From: Halomonas maura
Lineage (GTDB): Bacteria; Pseudomonadota; Gammaproteobacteria; Pseudomonadales; Halomonadaceae
Reading direction: 5' to 3'
DNA length: 52,278 bases
NCBI RefSeq assembly: GCF_030409305.1
Contig: NZ_JAUFPQ010000009.1
Location: forward strand, 422,389 to 474,666
Shown: in pieces, positions 30,127-40,925 of the stretch
Position numbering within the stretch: position 1 is the stretch's first letter
How the letters are laid out: each line of letters starts with the position of its first letter
Made by a program: the position numbers and the translations under genes
The notes under the pieces: generated by a model
The model's database searches: none
What the model saw: the letters and a program-made list of their open reading frames with translations, nothing else
Told to the model about the DNA's origin: nothing

Positions 30127-30637
30127 ACGCCTCGACCTGCTGGAGTGGCAACTCTGCCAGCGACTGGCCGGCTTCAGCATCCACCGGCCCTGGCTCGCCA
30201 CCCTGCGCCTGGCCAGCAAGCTCGGCGACTGGCCGCTCTGGGTCGCGGTGATCCTCGCCCAGCCCTGGCTGCACGGCCAGGCGGGCTGGCGACTGGCCGG
30301 CCAGTATGCCCTGACGGCCGTGGCGGCCATCGTCTTCTATCGCCTGGTCAAGACCCGCCTGTGCCGCGAACGCCCCTTCATTACCTTCACCACCATCCGC
30401 TGCCAGGAACCCGCCCTGGACCGCTACAGCTTCCCCAGCGGGCACACCATCCACGCGGTGATGTTCCTGATCCTGGTCGCGGCCCACAGCCCCGCCCTGC
30501 TGCCCGCCCTGGTGCCGCTGGTGGCGCTGATCGCGGTGTCGCGGGTCGGCCTGGGGCTGCACTACCTCAGCGACGTGGCCGCCGGGGCGGCGATCGGCTA
30601 TGCCTTCGCCCAGGCGAGCCTGGCCCTGGCCGGCTAG
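30098..30637 (+). CDS. PAP2-family lipid phosphatase
   Basis: A 179-residue inner-membrane phosphatase with about five TM segments. All three PAP2 motifs are intact: KTRLCRERPF, FPSGHT and SRVGLGLHYLSD. Family members dephosphorylate phosphatidate, phosphatidylglycerophosphate or undecaprenyl diphosphate. The ATG at 30098, preceded by GGGAGATG, lies within the end of the glycosyltransferase gene. An upstream TTG at 30080 is less likely. Confidence 0.88.
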   Translation: MKPRAPAVFERLDLLEWQLCQRLAGFSIHRPWLATLRLASKLGDWPLWVAVILAQPWLHGQAGWRLAGQYALTAVAAIVFYRLVKTRLCRERPFITFTTIRCQEPALDRYSFPSGHTIHAVMFLILVAAHSPALLPALVPLVALIAVSRVGLGLHYLSDVAAGAAIGYAFAQASLALAG

Positions 30638-30661
30638 CCGGCGGGCTGGCATGCTCGGGGC

Positions 30662-31279
30662 ATGGCCCCGATCGATCCTCCCCACGGCGCGGCGCTGCTG
30701 GCCTCGCCGGCGCTGATTCGCTTCACCGACCTGCTCGGCGACCCCGCCGCGGACCGCGCCCTCGCCCGCCTGGACCGCGAGCTGGACTGGCAGCAACCAC
30801 GGCTGCGCCTCTACGGCCGCGAGCACCCGATCCCGCGCCGCCAGGTGTGGATGGGCGACGCCCGCTATCGCTACTCGGGTCGCGACTTCCACCCGGCGCC
30901 CTGGCACCCGACGGTCGTGGCCATCCGCGATGCCGTGATCCGGCGCCTGGCCGTGGCCGGTTACCCGGCCCGCTTCAACAGCGTGTTGCTCAACCGCTAT
31001 GCCAACGGCCGTGAGCGCATGGGCTGGCACAGCGATGACGAGCCGGAGCTGGGTCCCGCACCGCTGATCGTGGGCGTGTCGCTGGGCGCCGACCGCCCGC
31101 TGCGCTTCCGCTGGAAGGACCGCCGCGCCCCGGCGTTCAATGTGGACCAGCCCCACGACAGCCTGCTGTTGATGGGCCCCGGCACCCAGGCGGCGCTCGA
31201 GCATGCCCTGCTGCCACGCCGGGGCGATGAGCTGCGCATCGGCCTGACCTTTCGCTGGATCACGCCGGCCGGCCCCTGA
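30662..31279 (+). CDS. alkB: AlkB-family 2-oxoglutarate/Fe(II) dioxygenase
   Basis: A 205-residue DNA/RNA dealkylase-type dioxygenase. Iron ligands are H123 and D125 in GWHSDDE and H181 in LEHALLP; R192 and R198 in RIGLTFR fit the 2-oxoglutarate-binding arginines. The NRYANGRERMGWHSDDE region follows the ALKBH2/3-like branch rather than E. coli AlkB. It probably reverses N1-methyladenine and N3-methylcytosine damage. It lies 24 bp after the PAP2 gene and may be transcribed with it. No ada gene is nearby. Confidence 0.85.
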   Translation: MAPIDPPHGAALLASPALIRFTDLLGDPAADRALARLDRELDWQQPRLRLYGREHPIPRRQVWMGDARYRYSGRDFHPAPWHPTVVAIRDAVIRRLAVAGYPARFNSVLLNRYANGRERMGWHSDDEPELGPAPLIVGVSLGADRPLRFRWKDRRAPAFNVDQPHDSLLLMGPGTQAALEHALLPRRGDELRIGLTFRWITPAGP

Positions 31280-31316
31280 TGGGGCGCCCCGATCCACGCC
31301 AGCGACACAACGGAAA

Positions 31317-31342
31317 GCGGCCACCCCGCTCGGGATGGCCGC
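31317..31342 (-). terminator. Terminator of gcvT
   Basis: Stem GCGGCCA/TGGCCGC, extendable through inner CCCG/CGGG pairs, followed on the minus strand by CTTTCCGTTG. It lies 33 bp past the gcvT stop and may also serve alkB from the other side. Confidence 0.65.
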
Positions 31343-31374
31343 AGGTAGCGCCATTGCAAGATAACGGTATAAGC

Positions 31375-32484
31375 TCAGCCGCGATAGTAGCCCGGCGTGA
31401 CGAAGGGCATCTTGCTGACCGTCATCGGCAACCGCTTGCCGCGCACCTCGGCATGCACGACGGTGCCGACCTCGGCCTGGGCGATGGTCACGTAGCCCAT
31501 GGCCACCGGCTTGCCGACGCTGGGGCCGAAGCCGCCCGACGTCACCGCGCCGATGCGATTGCCCTCGGCGTCGAACAGCTCGGCGCCCTCGCGGACCGGC
31601 GCCCGACCCTCCCCTAGCAGGCCCACCCGCTTGCGCTGGTGGTCCTTCTCGGCGACCTGGTGCAGGATCAGGTCGGCCCCCGGGAAGCCACCGGGGCGCT
31701 CGCCGCCCCGCCGGCGCGGCTTGCCGATGGCCCAGATCAGGCCCCCCTCCACCGGGGTGGTGCTGGTATCGATATCGTGGCCGTACAGGCACAACCCCGC
31801 CTCGAGGCGCAGTGAATCCCGCGCGCCCAGGCCGATCGGCTCGACCTCGTCCTCGGCGAGCAGGCGTCGCGCCAGGGCCTCGCTCTGTTCGGCGGCGACC
31901 GAGATCTCGAAGCCATCCTCGCCGGTATAGCCGCTGCGGCTGATCCACACCTCGATTCCCTCGATGGTGAACTTGCCGTGCTGCATAAAGACCATCCGGC
32001 AGGCGTCGGGACACAGGCGCCGCATGACGGCGGCGGCCTTCGGCCCCTGCAGGGCCAGCAGACCGCGGTCCAGCACCTCGACCTCGTGGTCGGCCAGGCC
32101 GCGGCGCAGGTGGGCGATGTCCTGCTCCTTGCAGGCGGCGTTCACCACCAGGTAGAGGTGGTCGCCGGCATTGACGATCATCAGGTCGTCGAGGATGCCG
32201 CCCTCCTCGCTGGTGAACAGCCCGTAGCGCTGCATGCCCTCGGCCAGGCCGACCAGGTCCGCCGGCACCAGGGTCTCCAGCGCCTTGGCCGGCTCGGGCC
32301 CGCGCAGCAGCACCTGCCCCATGTGCGAGACATCGAACAGGCCACAGGCCTGGCGGGTGTGCTCATGCTCCTTCTTCACGCCGAGGGGGAACTGCACCGG
32401 CATGGCATGGCCGGCGAAGGGCACCATCCTGCCGCCCAGTTCGACGTGCAGATCGTAAAGCGGGGTCTTGCGTTGTTCGGTCAT
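31375..32484 (-). CDS. gcvT: Glycine cleavage system aminomethyltransferase (T protein)
   Basis: T protein, 369 residues: it takes the aminomethyl group from lipoyl-H protein, releases ammonia and forms 5,10-methylene-tetrahydrofolate. The chain matches GcvT end to end: FDVSHMGQV near 50-58, SRSGYTGEDGFEI mid-protein, LGARDSLRLEAGLCLYGHD with the catalytic aspartate, and the C-terminal GYVTIAQAEVGT barrel. The start at 32484 has a GGTGA site. It follows the AGCS symporter gene on the same strand, while gcvH and gcvP are on the opposite strand 2-5 kb away. Confidence 0.95.
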   Translation of the reverse strand: MTEQRKTPLYDLHVELGGRMVPFAGHAMPVQFPLGVKKEHEHTRQACGLFDVSHMGQVLLRGPEPAKALETLVPADLVGLAEGMQRYGLFTSEEGGILDDLMIVNAGDHLYLVVNAACKEQDIAHLRRGLADHEVEVLDRGLLALQGPKAAAVMRRLCPDACRMVFMQHGKFTIEGIEVWISRSGYTGEDGFEISVAAEQSEALARRLLAEDEVEPIGLGARDSLRLEAGLCLYGHDIDTSTTPVEGGLIWAIGKPRRRGGERPGGFPGADLILHQVAEKDHQRKRVGLLGEGRAPVREGAELFDAEGNRIGAVTSGGFGPSVGKPVAMGYVTIAQAEVGTVVHAEVRGKRLPMTVSKMPFVTPGYYRG

Positions 32485-32519
32485 CGGATCGTTTCACCCT
32501 TGCCATGAGTGGAAAGCGG

Positions 32520-32546
32520 GCGTGGCCGGCACCGGGCCGGCCACGC
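32520..32546 (-). terminator. Hairpin between the AGCS symporter gene and gcvT
   Basis: Perfect 11-bp stem GCGTGGCCGGC/GCCGGCCACGC with a 5-nt loop, followed on the minus strand by CCGCTTTCC. A weak T run suggests partial termination or 3'-end protection upstream of gcvT. Confidence 0.55.
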
Positions 32547-32552
32547 CGTCGC

Positions 32553-33929
32553 TCACTTGTTGAGGTCCTCGCCCGGCAGCACCGGCTTGCCCTCGAAGTA
32601 GTCCTTGGTCAGCTGGAACACCACCGGCGACAGCAGCGCCAGGGCGATCAGGTTGGGAATGGCCATCATGGCGTTGAACACGCTGGCCAGCAGCCACACG
32701 AAGCCGAGCGGCAGCACGGAGCCGACGAAGATCGCCAGGATGTAGACCACCCGGTAGTACTTGATCGAGGCCACGCCGAACAGGTACTCGAAGCACTTCT
32801 CGCCGTAGAAGGCCCAGCCCAGGATGGTGGTGAAGGCGAACACCGCCAGGGCGAAGGACACCACGTACTGGCCGATACCCGGCAGGGCCTCGTTGAAGGA
32901 CAGGGCCGTGAGGGCCGCCCCTGTCTCGCCGGAGGTCCAGGCGGTGGTCAGGATCGCCAGGGCGGTGATCGAGCAGACCACGATGGTGTCGATGAAGGTC
33001 CCGAGCATGGCGATCAGGCCCTGGCGCACCGGGTTCTTGGTCTGCGCCGCGGCATGGGCAATGGGCGCGCTGCCCAGGCCCGCCTCGTTGGAGAAGACCC
33101 CGCGGGCGACGCCGAACTGGATCGCCTTGGCCACGGCGGCCCCGGCGAAGCCGCCGGCGGCGGAGATCGGCGTGAAGGCGTGACCGAAGATCATGCCCAG
33201 GGCGCTGCCGACCTGGTCGGCGTTGATGAACAGCACCAGCAAGCCACACACGACGTAGGCGATGGCCATGATCGGCACCAGCTTGCCCGCCACCTTGGCG
33301 ATCCGCTTGATGCCGCCGAGGATCACCGCACCGGCCAGCACCATGATCACCAGGCCGGTGATCCAGTGCGGCATGCCGATGGATTCACCCAGGCCGTCGG
33401 CCACGGAGTTGGACTGCACGGTATTGCCGATGCCGAAGGCGGCCACGGCACCGAACAGCGCGAAGGCACCGCCCAGCCAGCCCCACTTCCTGCCCAGGCC
33501 ATTGCGGATGTAGTACATCGGACCGCCGACGTGATCGCCGGCCGCGTCCACCTGACGGTAGCGCACCGCCAGCACCGCCTCGGCGAACTTGGTGGCCATG
33601 CCCACCAGGGCGGTGATCCACATCCAGAACACCGCGCCGGGACCGCCCAGGAAGATGGCGGTGGCGACGCCGGCGATATTGCCGGTACCGATGGTCGCCG
33701 ACAGCGAGGTCATCAGGGCGTTGAAGGGCGATACCTCACCTTCTCCCTCCTCGCCCTTGGCGGTGGTACGTCCCTGCCACAGGAGCCTGAAGCCCATGCC
33801 CAGCTTGCGGATGGGCAGGAAGCGCAGGCCCGCCTGCAGATACAGGCCGACGCCCAGCAGCAGTACCAGCATCAAGGGGCCCCATACGACCCCCTCGATG
33901 GCTGACAGTAGATTGGTCAAGGTTTCCAC
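32553..33929 (-). CDS. Sodium:alanine/glycine symporter (AGCS family)
   Basis: A 458-residue inner-membrane Na+-coupled amino-acid carrier with about 11 TM segments. AGCS signatures include SLSATIGTGNIAGVATAI near 75-92, GGPMYYI, and GVFSNEAGLGSAPIAHAAA in the middle. Neighbouring glycine-cleavage genes make glycine a likely substrate besides alanine. The start codon is GTG at 33929-33927 with GGGAG 7 bp upstream. It is divergent from gcvH across 520 bp. Confidence 0.92.
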   Translation of the reverse strand: METLTNLLSAIEGVVWGPLMLVLLLGVGLYLQAGLRFLPIRKLGMGFRLLWQGRTTAKGEEGEGEVSPFNALMTSLSATIGTGNIAGVATAIFLGGPGAVFWMWITALVGMATKFAEAVLAVRYRQVDAAGDHVGGPMYYIRNGLGRKWGWLGGAFALFGAVAAFGIGNTVQSNSVADGLGESIGMPHWITGLVIMVLAGAVILGGIKRIAKVAGKLVPIMAIAYVVCGLLVLFINADQVGSALGMIFGHAFTPISAAGGFAGAAVAKAIQFGVARGVFSNEAGLGSAPIAHAAAQTKNPVRQGLIAMLGTFIDTIVVCSITALAILTTAWTSGETGAALTALSFNEALPGIGQYVVSFALAVFAFTTILGWAFYGEKCFEYLFGVASIKYYRVVYILAIFVGSVLPLGFVWLLASVFNAMMAIPNLIALALLSPVVFQLTKDYFEGKPVLPGEDLNK

Positions 33930-34046
33930 GTCTCGTCTCCCTATACTGGTTGTTGTTATGCACCAACGTGCATGTGCTCGCGGTCGGGTGAAACCACGCT
34001 GATACGAACACGCGTACCATAGCGGATACTTCCGTTGGCGCTCCAG

Positions 34047-34060
34047 TCTCCTATTGGAAA
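34047..34060. promoter_or_regulatory. Repeated motif, site 1 (symporter-proximal)
   Basis: TCTC-CTATTG-GAAA, one mismatch to the TTTC-NTATNG-GAAA consensus seen in the next two sites. It lies about 120 bp upstream of the symporter start. Confidence 0.35.
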
Positions 34061-34198
34061 ATTTGGTGATTTCTCGATCCGGCAGGACAAAGTATAGTCA
34101 CAACCGCGCCATGGCCCGTTGTTCATTTGCACGTTCCGGGCCTGGAGGCCGCCCTAGGGGCGGGAGCCAGGGCCTTCGGCGGCGCCGAGGAGAAACTT

Positions 34199-34214
34199 GT
34201 TTCTTATCGGAAAC
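34199..34214. promoter_or_regulatory. Repeated motif, site 2
   Basis: GTTTC-TTATCG-GAAAC, an inverted repeat with perfect 5-bp arms. A further GAAAC at 34192-34196 faces the left arm, so half-sites alternate in orientation. Confidence 0.4.
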
Positions 34215-34430
34215 GCTGCCACTCTAGCCGTGGGATTCCACCAGGGCAAGGACTGGCCACGCACGGCGTGGCGTCCGCGCCCGGCGCACCGGGGCATCAC
34301 GGAACTGGGCAAGACCCGCGACGGGCACCTAAGCTGGGGGTGGACCCTCCCCGTCACGGGGAATCCAGGCGCGCCGGGGCTCGCCAAACGGCCACGAGGG
34401 CGTTAGGATGCCCCCGCATCAGAAAACCTT

Positions 34431-34444
34431 TTTCGTATAGGAAA
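34431..34444. promoter_or_regulatory. Repeated motif, site 3 (overlaps gcvH ribosome site)
   Basis: TTTC-GTATAG-GAAA just before the gcvH ATG. Its right half (AGGAAA) is also the Shine-Dalgarno sequence, so the motif could be partly coincidental or could block translation initiation. Confidence 0.35.
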
Positions 34445-34449
34445 TCGTC

Positions 34450-34842
34450 ATGAGCTCTATCCCCGCCAACCTGCGTTATGCCGAAAGCCACGAGTGGGTG
34501 CTGGACAACGGAGACGGCACCGTGACCATCGGCATCACCGATCATGCCCAGCAATCGCTGGGCGACGTGGTATTCGTCGAACTGCCCGACGTCGGGGCCA
34601 CCCTGGCCAAGGGGGACGAATTCGGGGTCGTCGAGTCGGTCAAGGCCGCATCCGACCTTTATGCCCCGGTGTCCGGTGAGGTGGTGGCGATCAACGAGGC
34701 CCTCGAGGACGCGCCGGAGTCCATCAACGAGTCGCCCTACGAGGACGCCTGGATCATGAAGGTGCGCATCGAGGACGCCGCCGCCCTCGACGACCTGATG
34801 GACGCCGACGCCTACCAGGCCTTGGCCGACGCTGACGACTGA
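34450..34842 (+). CDS. gcvH: Glycine cleavage system H protein
   Basis: Lipoyl carrier protein of the glycine cleavage complex, 130 residues. The lipoylated lysine is K65 in VESVKAASD, flanked by the usual [24 protein letters not shown] and [12 protein letters not shown] blocks. AGGAAA precedes the ATG. gcvP follows after 89 bp that contain a very stable hairpin, so the two genes may be expressed at different levels from one transcript. Confidence 0.96.
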   Translation: MSSIPANLRYAESHEWVLDNGDGTVTIGITDHAQQSLGDVVFVELPDVGATLAKGDEFGVVESVKAASDLYAPVSGEVVAINEALEDAPESINESPYEDAWIMKVRIEDAAALDDLMDADAYQALADADD

Positions 34843-34851
34843 TCCCTCCCG

Positions 34852-34878
34852 GCGGACCCGGCCGGCGGCCGGGTCCGC
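34852..34878 (+). terminator. Perfect 12-bp hairpin between gcvH and gcvP
   Basis: Arms GCGGACCCGGCC/GGCCGGGTCCGC with a GGC loop, 10 bp after the gcvH stop. There is no T tract after it, so it is better read as an mRNA 3'-stabilising or processing hairpin than as a full terminator. Confidence 0.5.
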
Positions 34879-34931
34879 GCTTGCCGCTCTCCTGCCCGGA
34901 CTCGGGTGACGAAACGTAAACAGGGTATTCC

Positions 34932-37826
<2,895 letters not shown>

Positions 37827-37847
37827 GCCCGGCGCCCAGCAACGAGA

Positions 37848-37872
37848 AGCCCCGCCATGGCGGGGCTTTTTC
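37848..37872 (+). terminator. Intrinsic terminator of gcvP
   Basis: A perfect 20-bp palindrome AGCCCCGCC-AT-GGCGGGGCT followed by TTTTCG, 21 bp after the gcvP stop. The convergent LysR gene ends 28 bp further on. Confidence 0.92.
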
Positions 37873-37899
37873 GTGGCGGGAGGATCGGGAGGCGACGAC

Positions 37900-38832
37900 T
37901 CAGCCCAGACGCTCGCCGGCCTCGGGCATCGGCGGCTTGCCGTGCCCGTAGCGCTCGTGGCGGCGATGCTCGCGGAAGGCCTCGAGCAGTCGGGTATAGC
38001 GCCGCGGCATGCGGCTGCCCCGCCGGGTGACCAGGTAGAGGGTCTCGTGGATCGGATGGGGCAACGACAGCTCCTTGACCTGGCGCTGCCAGGGCGAGGT
38101 CTCCAGCACCAGGCGCGAGACCACGCTGAAGCCCAGGCCCCGCGCCACGGCGTCCAGCACCATGCTCACCTCGTTGGTGAAGCCCTGGCGGGGGAAGTGG
38201 CTCATCGAGCGGAACTCCGCCGGGAAGTTGTGGCGAAGCAGCACCCCGGCATGGTTGACGCCATCGGAATAGCTGATGAAGCCGATGCCCATCAGGTCGG
38301 CCAGCCCGGTGCCGGCGAAGTCCGCCGGCACCACCAGGCACAAGGGTTCCTGGTGCCACGCCTCGCAGTCGACATCCGGGTGGCGCACGGCCTCGGTGAC
38401 GATGCCCAGATCATGACGTCCGGCCAGCACGTCGGTGACGATGTCGTGATTGAAGGCGAAGCTGTAGCTGACCGTCAGCCCGGTGTGCATCTGCTGCTGC
38501 CCCAGGATGAAGGGATACAGCATCAGGCCGACGCTGCCCGGCGAGGCGAGGCGACACTCGCCGCTGTCGAGGCTCTCGTCGTCGAGGGAGTGGCGGAACT
38601 GCTCGTGCTCGGCGAACAGCTTCAGGGCATAGTCATGGGCGCGCCGCCCCGCCTCGGTGAGCACGAAACGCCGGCCCTGGCGGTCCAGCAGCGGCTTGCC
38701 CAGGTACTGTTCGAGCTTGCGCATATGCTGACTGACGCCCGGCTGGGTCATCTCGAGGCGCCGGGCCGTGCGCGTGAAGCTGCCGGTCTCGACGAGAGTG
38801 ATGAAGGTACGGAAGTACTGGGCGTTGAACAT
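37900..38832 (-). CDS. LysR-family transcriptional regulator
   Basis: A 310-residue LysR regulator. The HTH lies at 14-45 (VETGSFTRTARRLEMTQPGVSQHMRKLEQYLG), with an effector domain from about 92. The C-terminus is rich in Arg and His (HRRHERYGHGK). It is convergent with gcvP and divergent from ppnN; neither is an obvious target. The ribosome site before 38832 is weak. The effector is unknown. Confidence 0.85.
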   Translation of the reverse strand: MFNAQYFRTFITLVETGSFTRTARRLEMTQPGVSQHMRKLEQYLGKPLLDRQGRRFVLTEAGRRAHDYALKLFAEHEQFRHSLDDESLDSGECRLASPGSVGLMLYPFILGQQQMHTGLTVSYSFAFNHDIVTDVLAGRHDLGIVTEAVRHPDVDCEAWHQEPLCLVVPADFAGTGLADLMGIGFISYSDGVNHAGVLLRHNFPAEFRSMSHFPRQGFTNEVSMVLDAVARGLGFSVVSRLVLETSPWQRQVKELSLPHPIHETLYLVTRRGSRMPRRYTRLLEAFREHRRHERYGHGKPPMPEAGERLG

Positions 38833-39022
38833 GGCACGAGCGTCGCTGGCAGGGACCGGACGCCATCATTCTACCAGCTCGCTCCCCGCACCGCAGCGCT
38901 GCCCGCGGCCAGGCGGCGTGGTAGCATGAAGGCATCATCCATTGGCGCCGCCGCAAGGGTCGGCGGGCCAAGCCGCGGGCCCTACCCGCCCGCTTCTATC
39001 CCCAGTGACACGGACGCCCTGA

Positions 39023-40384
39023 ATGGCCGACACCATCTCCAGCACCATTTCCCCGGAAGGCAGCCTCGAGATCCTCTCGCAGCACGAGGTCAACCGGTTG
39101 CATGACACCTCCCGCCGCGGCCTCCATGAGTTGCTGCGCAGCTGCGCCCTGGCCGTGCTCAACTCCGGCAACCCCACCGACGATGGCCTCGCGCTGATGG
39201 AGACCTACCCCGATTTCGACATCGAGGTGCTCCAGCAGGATCGCGGGGTGCGCCTCAAGCTGACCAGCGCCCCCGCCGAGGCCTTCGTCGACGGCAAGAT
39301 GATCCGCGGCATCCGCGAGCACCTGTCCTCGGTGCTGCGCGACATCGTCTACGTCTACAACGAGATCCAGACCCACCACCGCTTCGACCTGACCAGCGCC
39401 GAGGGCACCACCAATGCGGTGTTCCACATCCTGCGCAAGGCCGGCACCCTGAAACCGAGCCGCGACCCCAGCCTGGTGGTGTGCTGGGGCGGGCACTCGA
39501 TCAGCCGCGAGGAATACGATTACACCAAGCACGTCGGCTACCACCTGGGCCTGCGTGAACTGGACATCTGTACCGGCTGTGGACCGGGCGCCATGAAGGG
39601 GCCGATGAAGGGTGCCAACGTGGCCCACGCCAAGCAGCGCCGCAGCGAGGGCCGCTACCTCGGCGTCTCGGAGCCCGGCATCATCGCCGCCGAGGCGCCG
39701 AACCCGATCGTCAACGAACTGGTGGTGATGCCCGATATCGAGAAGCGCCTGGAGGCCTTCGTGCGCCTGGGTCACGGCATCATCGTCTTCCCCGGCGGCG
39801 TGGGCACCGCCGAGGAGATCCTCTACCTGCTCGGCATCCTGCTGCACCCGGACAACGCCGACATGGAGCTGCCGGTGATCCTGACCGGTCCCGCGGACTC
39901 CGCCGACTACTTCAGGCGCATCGACGAATTCCTGGTCTACACCCTGGGCGAGTCCGTGCGCCGCCTGTACCGCATCATCATCGACGACCCCATCGAGGTC
40001 GCTCGCACCATGCGCAAGGGCATCGACGACGTCACCGAGTACCGCCGCGCCCGCCAGGACGCCTTCTACTACAACTGGCGGCTGACCGTGGCCCGGGACT
40101 TCCAGGAGACCTTCGATCCCACCCACGAGTCCATGGCCGGCCTGGCCCTGCACCGCAACCAGCCGGTACACGAGCTCGCCGCCAACCTGCGCCGGGCCTT
40201 CTCGGGCATCGTCGCCGGCAACGTCAAGGAACGCGGCATTCGCCTGATCGAGGCCCATGGCCCCTTCCGACTCAGCGCCGAGCCCGAGCTGATGGCCCGG
40301 CTGGACGAGCTGTTGGGCTCCTTCGTGGCCCAGGGTCGCATGAAGCTCGCCGGCCAGTACGAGCCCTGCTATACGCTGGGCTAA
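39023..40384 (+). CDS. ppnN: Pyrimidine/purine nucleotide 5'-monophosphate nucleosidase
   Basis: PpnN (YgdH) cleaves nucleoside monophosphates to base and ribose-5-phosphate and is activated by (p)ppGpp in E. coli. The 453 residues match the full-length form with N- and C-terminal extensions around the LOG-type core. Core motifs are GCGPGAMKGPMKGANVAH and PGGVGTAEE. The ATG at 39023 begins the known N-terminus (ISPEGSLEILSQHEVNRL). Its TAA stop sits at the edge of repeat copy C, which occupies the space to the next, convergent gene. Confidence 0.93.
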   Translation: MADTISSTISPEGSLEILSQHEVNRLHDTSRRGLHELLRSCALAVLNSGNPTDDGLALMETYPDFDIEVLQQDRGVRLKLTSAPAEAFVDGKMIRGIREHLSSVLRDIVYVYNEIQTHHRFDLTSAEGTTNAVFHILRKAGTLKPSRDPSLVVCWGGHSISREEYDYTKHVGYHLGLRELDICTGCGPGAMKGPMKGANVAHAKQRRSEGRYLGVSEPGIIAAEAPNPIVNELVVMPDIEKRLEAFVRLGHGIIVFPGGVGTAEEILYLLGILLHPDNADMELPVILTGPADSADYFRRIDEFLVYTLGESVRRLYRIIIDDPIEVARTMRKGIDDVTEYRRARQDAFYYNWRLTVARDFQETFDPTHESMAGLALHRNQPVHELAANLRRAFSGIVAGNVKERGIRLIEAHGPFRLSAEPELMARLDELLGSFVAQGRMKLAGQYEPCYTLG

Positions 40385-40551
40385 GCGTAGGGAATGAGGA
40401 GTGAGGAGTGAGGAGTGAGGAGTGAGGAGTGAGGAGTGAGGAGTGAAGGGTGAAGCGTGAAGCGTGAAGCGTGAAGCGTGAAGCAGGCAGGAGAGCCCTG
40501 CCGATCGCGGTTCTCGACTCTTCGCTCTTCTTCCTTCTTCCCTGTTACGCC
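40385..40551. repeat. Heptamer/hairpin intergenic element, copy C
   Basis: Twelve heptamers in register at 40396-40479: seven GAGGAGT, one intermediate GAAGGGT, then four GAAGCGT. A short hairpin GGCAG/CTGCC follows (40486-40502), then a pyrimidine-rich run (about 40511-40541, containing TTCTTCCTTCTTCCC) complementary in character to the repeats. The left edge follows the ppnN TAA; the right edge abuts the TAA of the convergent membrane-protein gene (40552-40554). It lacks the GCGAAGC hairpins of copies A and B. Confidence 0.85.
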
Positions 40552-40923
40552 TTATCTCTCGTCGGCCGGCTTCCACCAGAGGCCGAGGGCGTGCAGCAGC
40601 AACCCCGCGGTGGCGCCATGGGAGACCAGCAGCGCCCAGCCTCGCCAGCCGGCCGCCAGCAGCTGCCAGCCCGCGGTGACCAGGACCCCGGCCACCAGGC
40701 AGACCACCAGGCGCCGGAGCAGGACGGGCAGGCGCCCGCGAGCCTCGGCGGCCAGCAGGCGCCACTGGGCCAGCGCCACGCCGATCACCACTACCAGGGC
40801 GATCCCCAGCAGCGTCAGGCGGCTCTGCTGGCCGTCCATCAGGTAGCGCGGCAGGCTGACCAGCATGACGACGGCGAGCCCCACCAGCAGGCTCAGGCGT
40901 TCCGGCGTCGGCGAGGCGCCCAT
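40552..40923 (-). CDS. Small integral membrane protein, 123 residues
   Basis: I do not recognise the family. There are four hydrophobic segments (about 10-25, 36-52, 68-86 and 92-112) with short Arg-rich loops, placing it in the inner membrane. The ATG at 40923 lies 2 bp after the stop of the flavodoxin gene, so they are probably cotranscribed. An extended open frame upstream overlaps that gene and is not used. The TAA stop touches repeat copy C. Confidence 0.7.
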   Translation of the reverse strand: MGASPTPERLSLLVGLAVVMLVSLPRYLMDGQQSRLTLLGIALVVVIGVALAQWRLLAAEARGRLPVLLRRLVVCLVAGVLVTAGWQLLAAGWRGWALLVSHGATAGLLLHALGLWWKPADER

Positions 40924-40925
40924 GC

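Larger units (their letters stand above)
33930..34449. other. Divergent intergenic region, AGCS symporter/gcvH
   Basis: 520 bp without a convincing gene. It has three copies of a TTTC-NTATNG-GAAA motif, a near-palindromic AGTATAGT (34091-34097) that could give a -10 on either strand, and a CCCCGT-C-ACGGGG hairpin near 34349-34361. The core sequences of a glycine riboswitch are not visible. Short open frames on the plus strand (for example 34197-34406) lack ribosome sites and look random. Confidence 0.6.

Noticed and set aside
34197..34406. Short plus-strand frame in the glycine intergenic region
   Set aside because: There is no Shine-Dalgarno sequence, its composition is biased and no family is recognisable. 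It starts inside the repeated motif, site 2.
33930..34449. Glycine riboswitch upstream of gcvH or of the AGCS symporter gene
   Set aside because: I looked on both strands for the conserved core segments of the tandem glycine aptamers and did not find them. A covariance-model search would settle it.
34201..34449. Sigma-54 promoter for gcvH, as in Pseudomonas GcsR regulation
   Set aside because: I found no GG-N10-GC element with acceptable flanks, nor the enhancer sites I recall for GcsR.
40396..40479. CRISPR array or coding simple-sequence repeat
   Set aside because: The units are 7 bp, contiguous and without spacers, and lie between two stop codons, so they are neither a CRISPR array nor a phase-variable coding tract.
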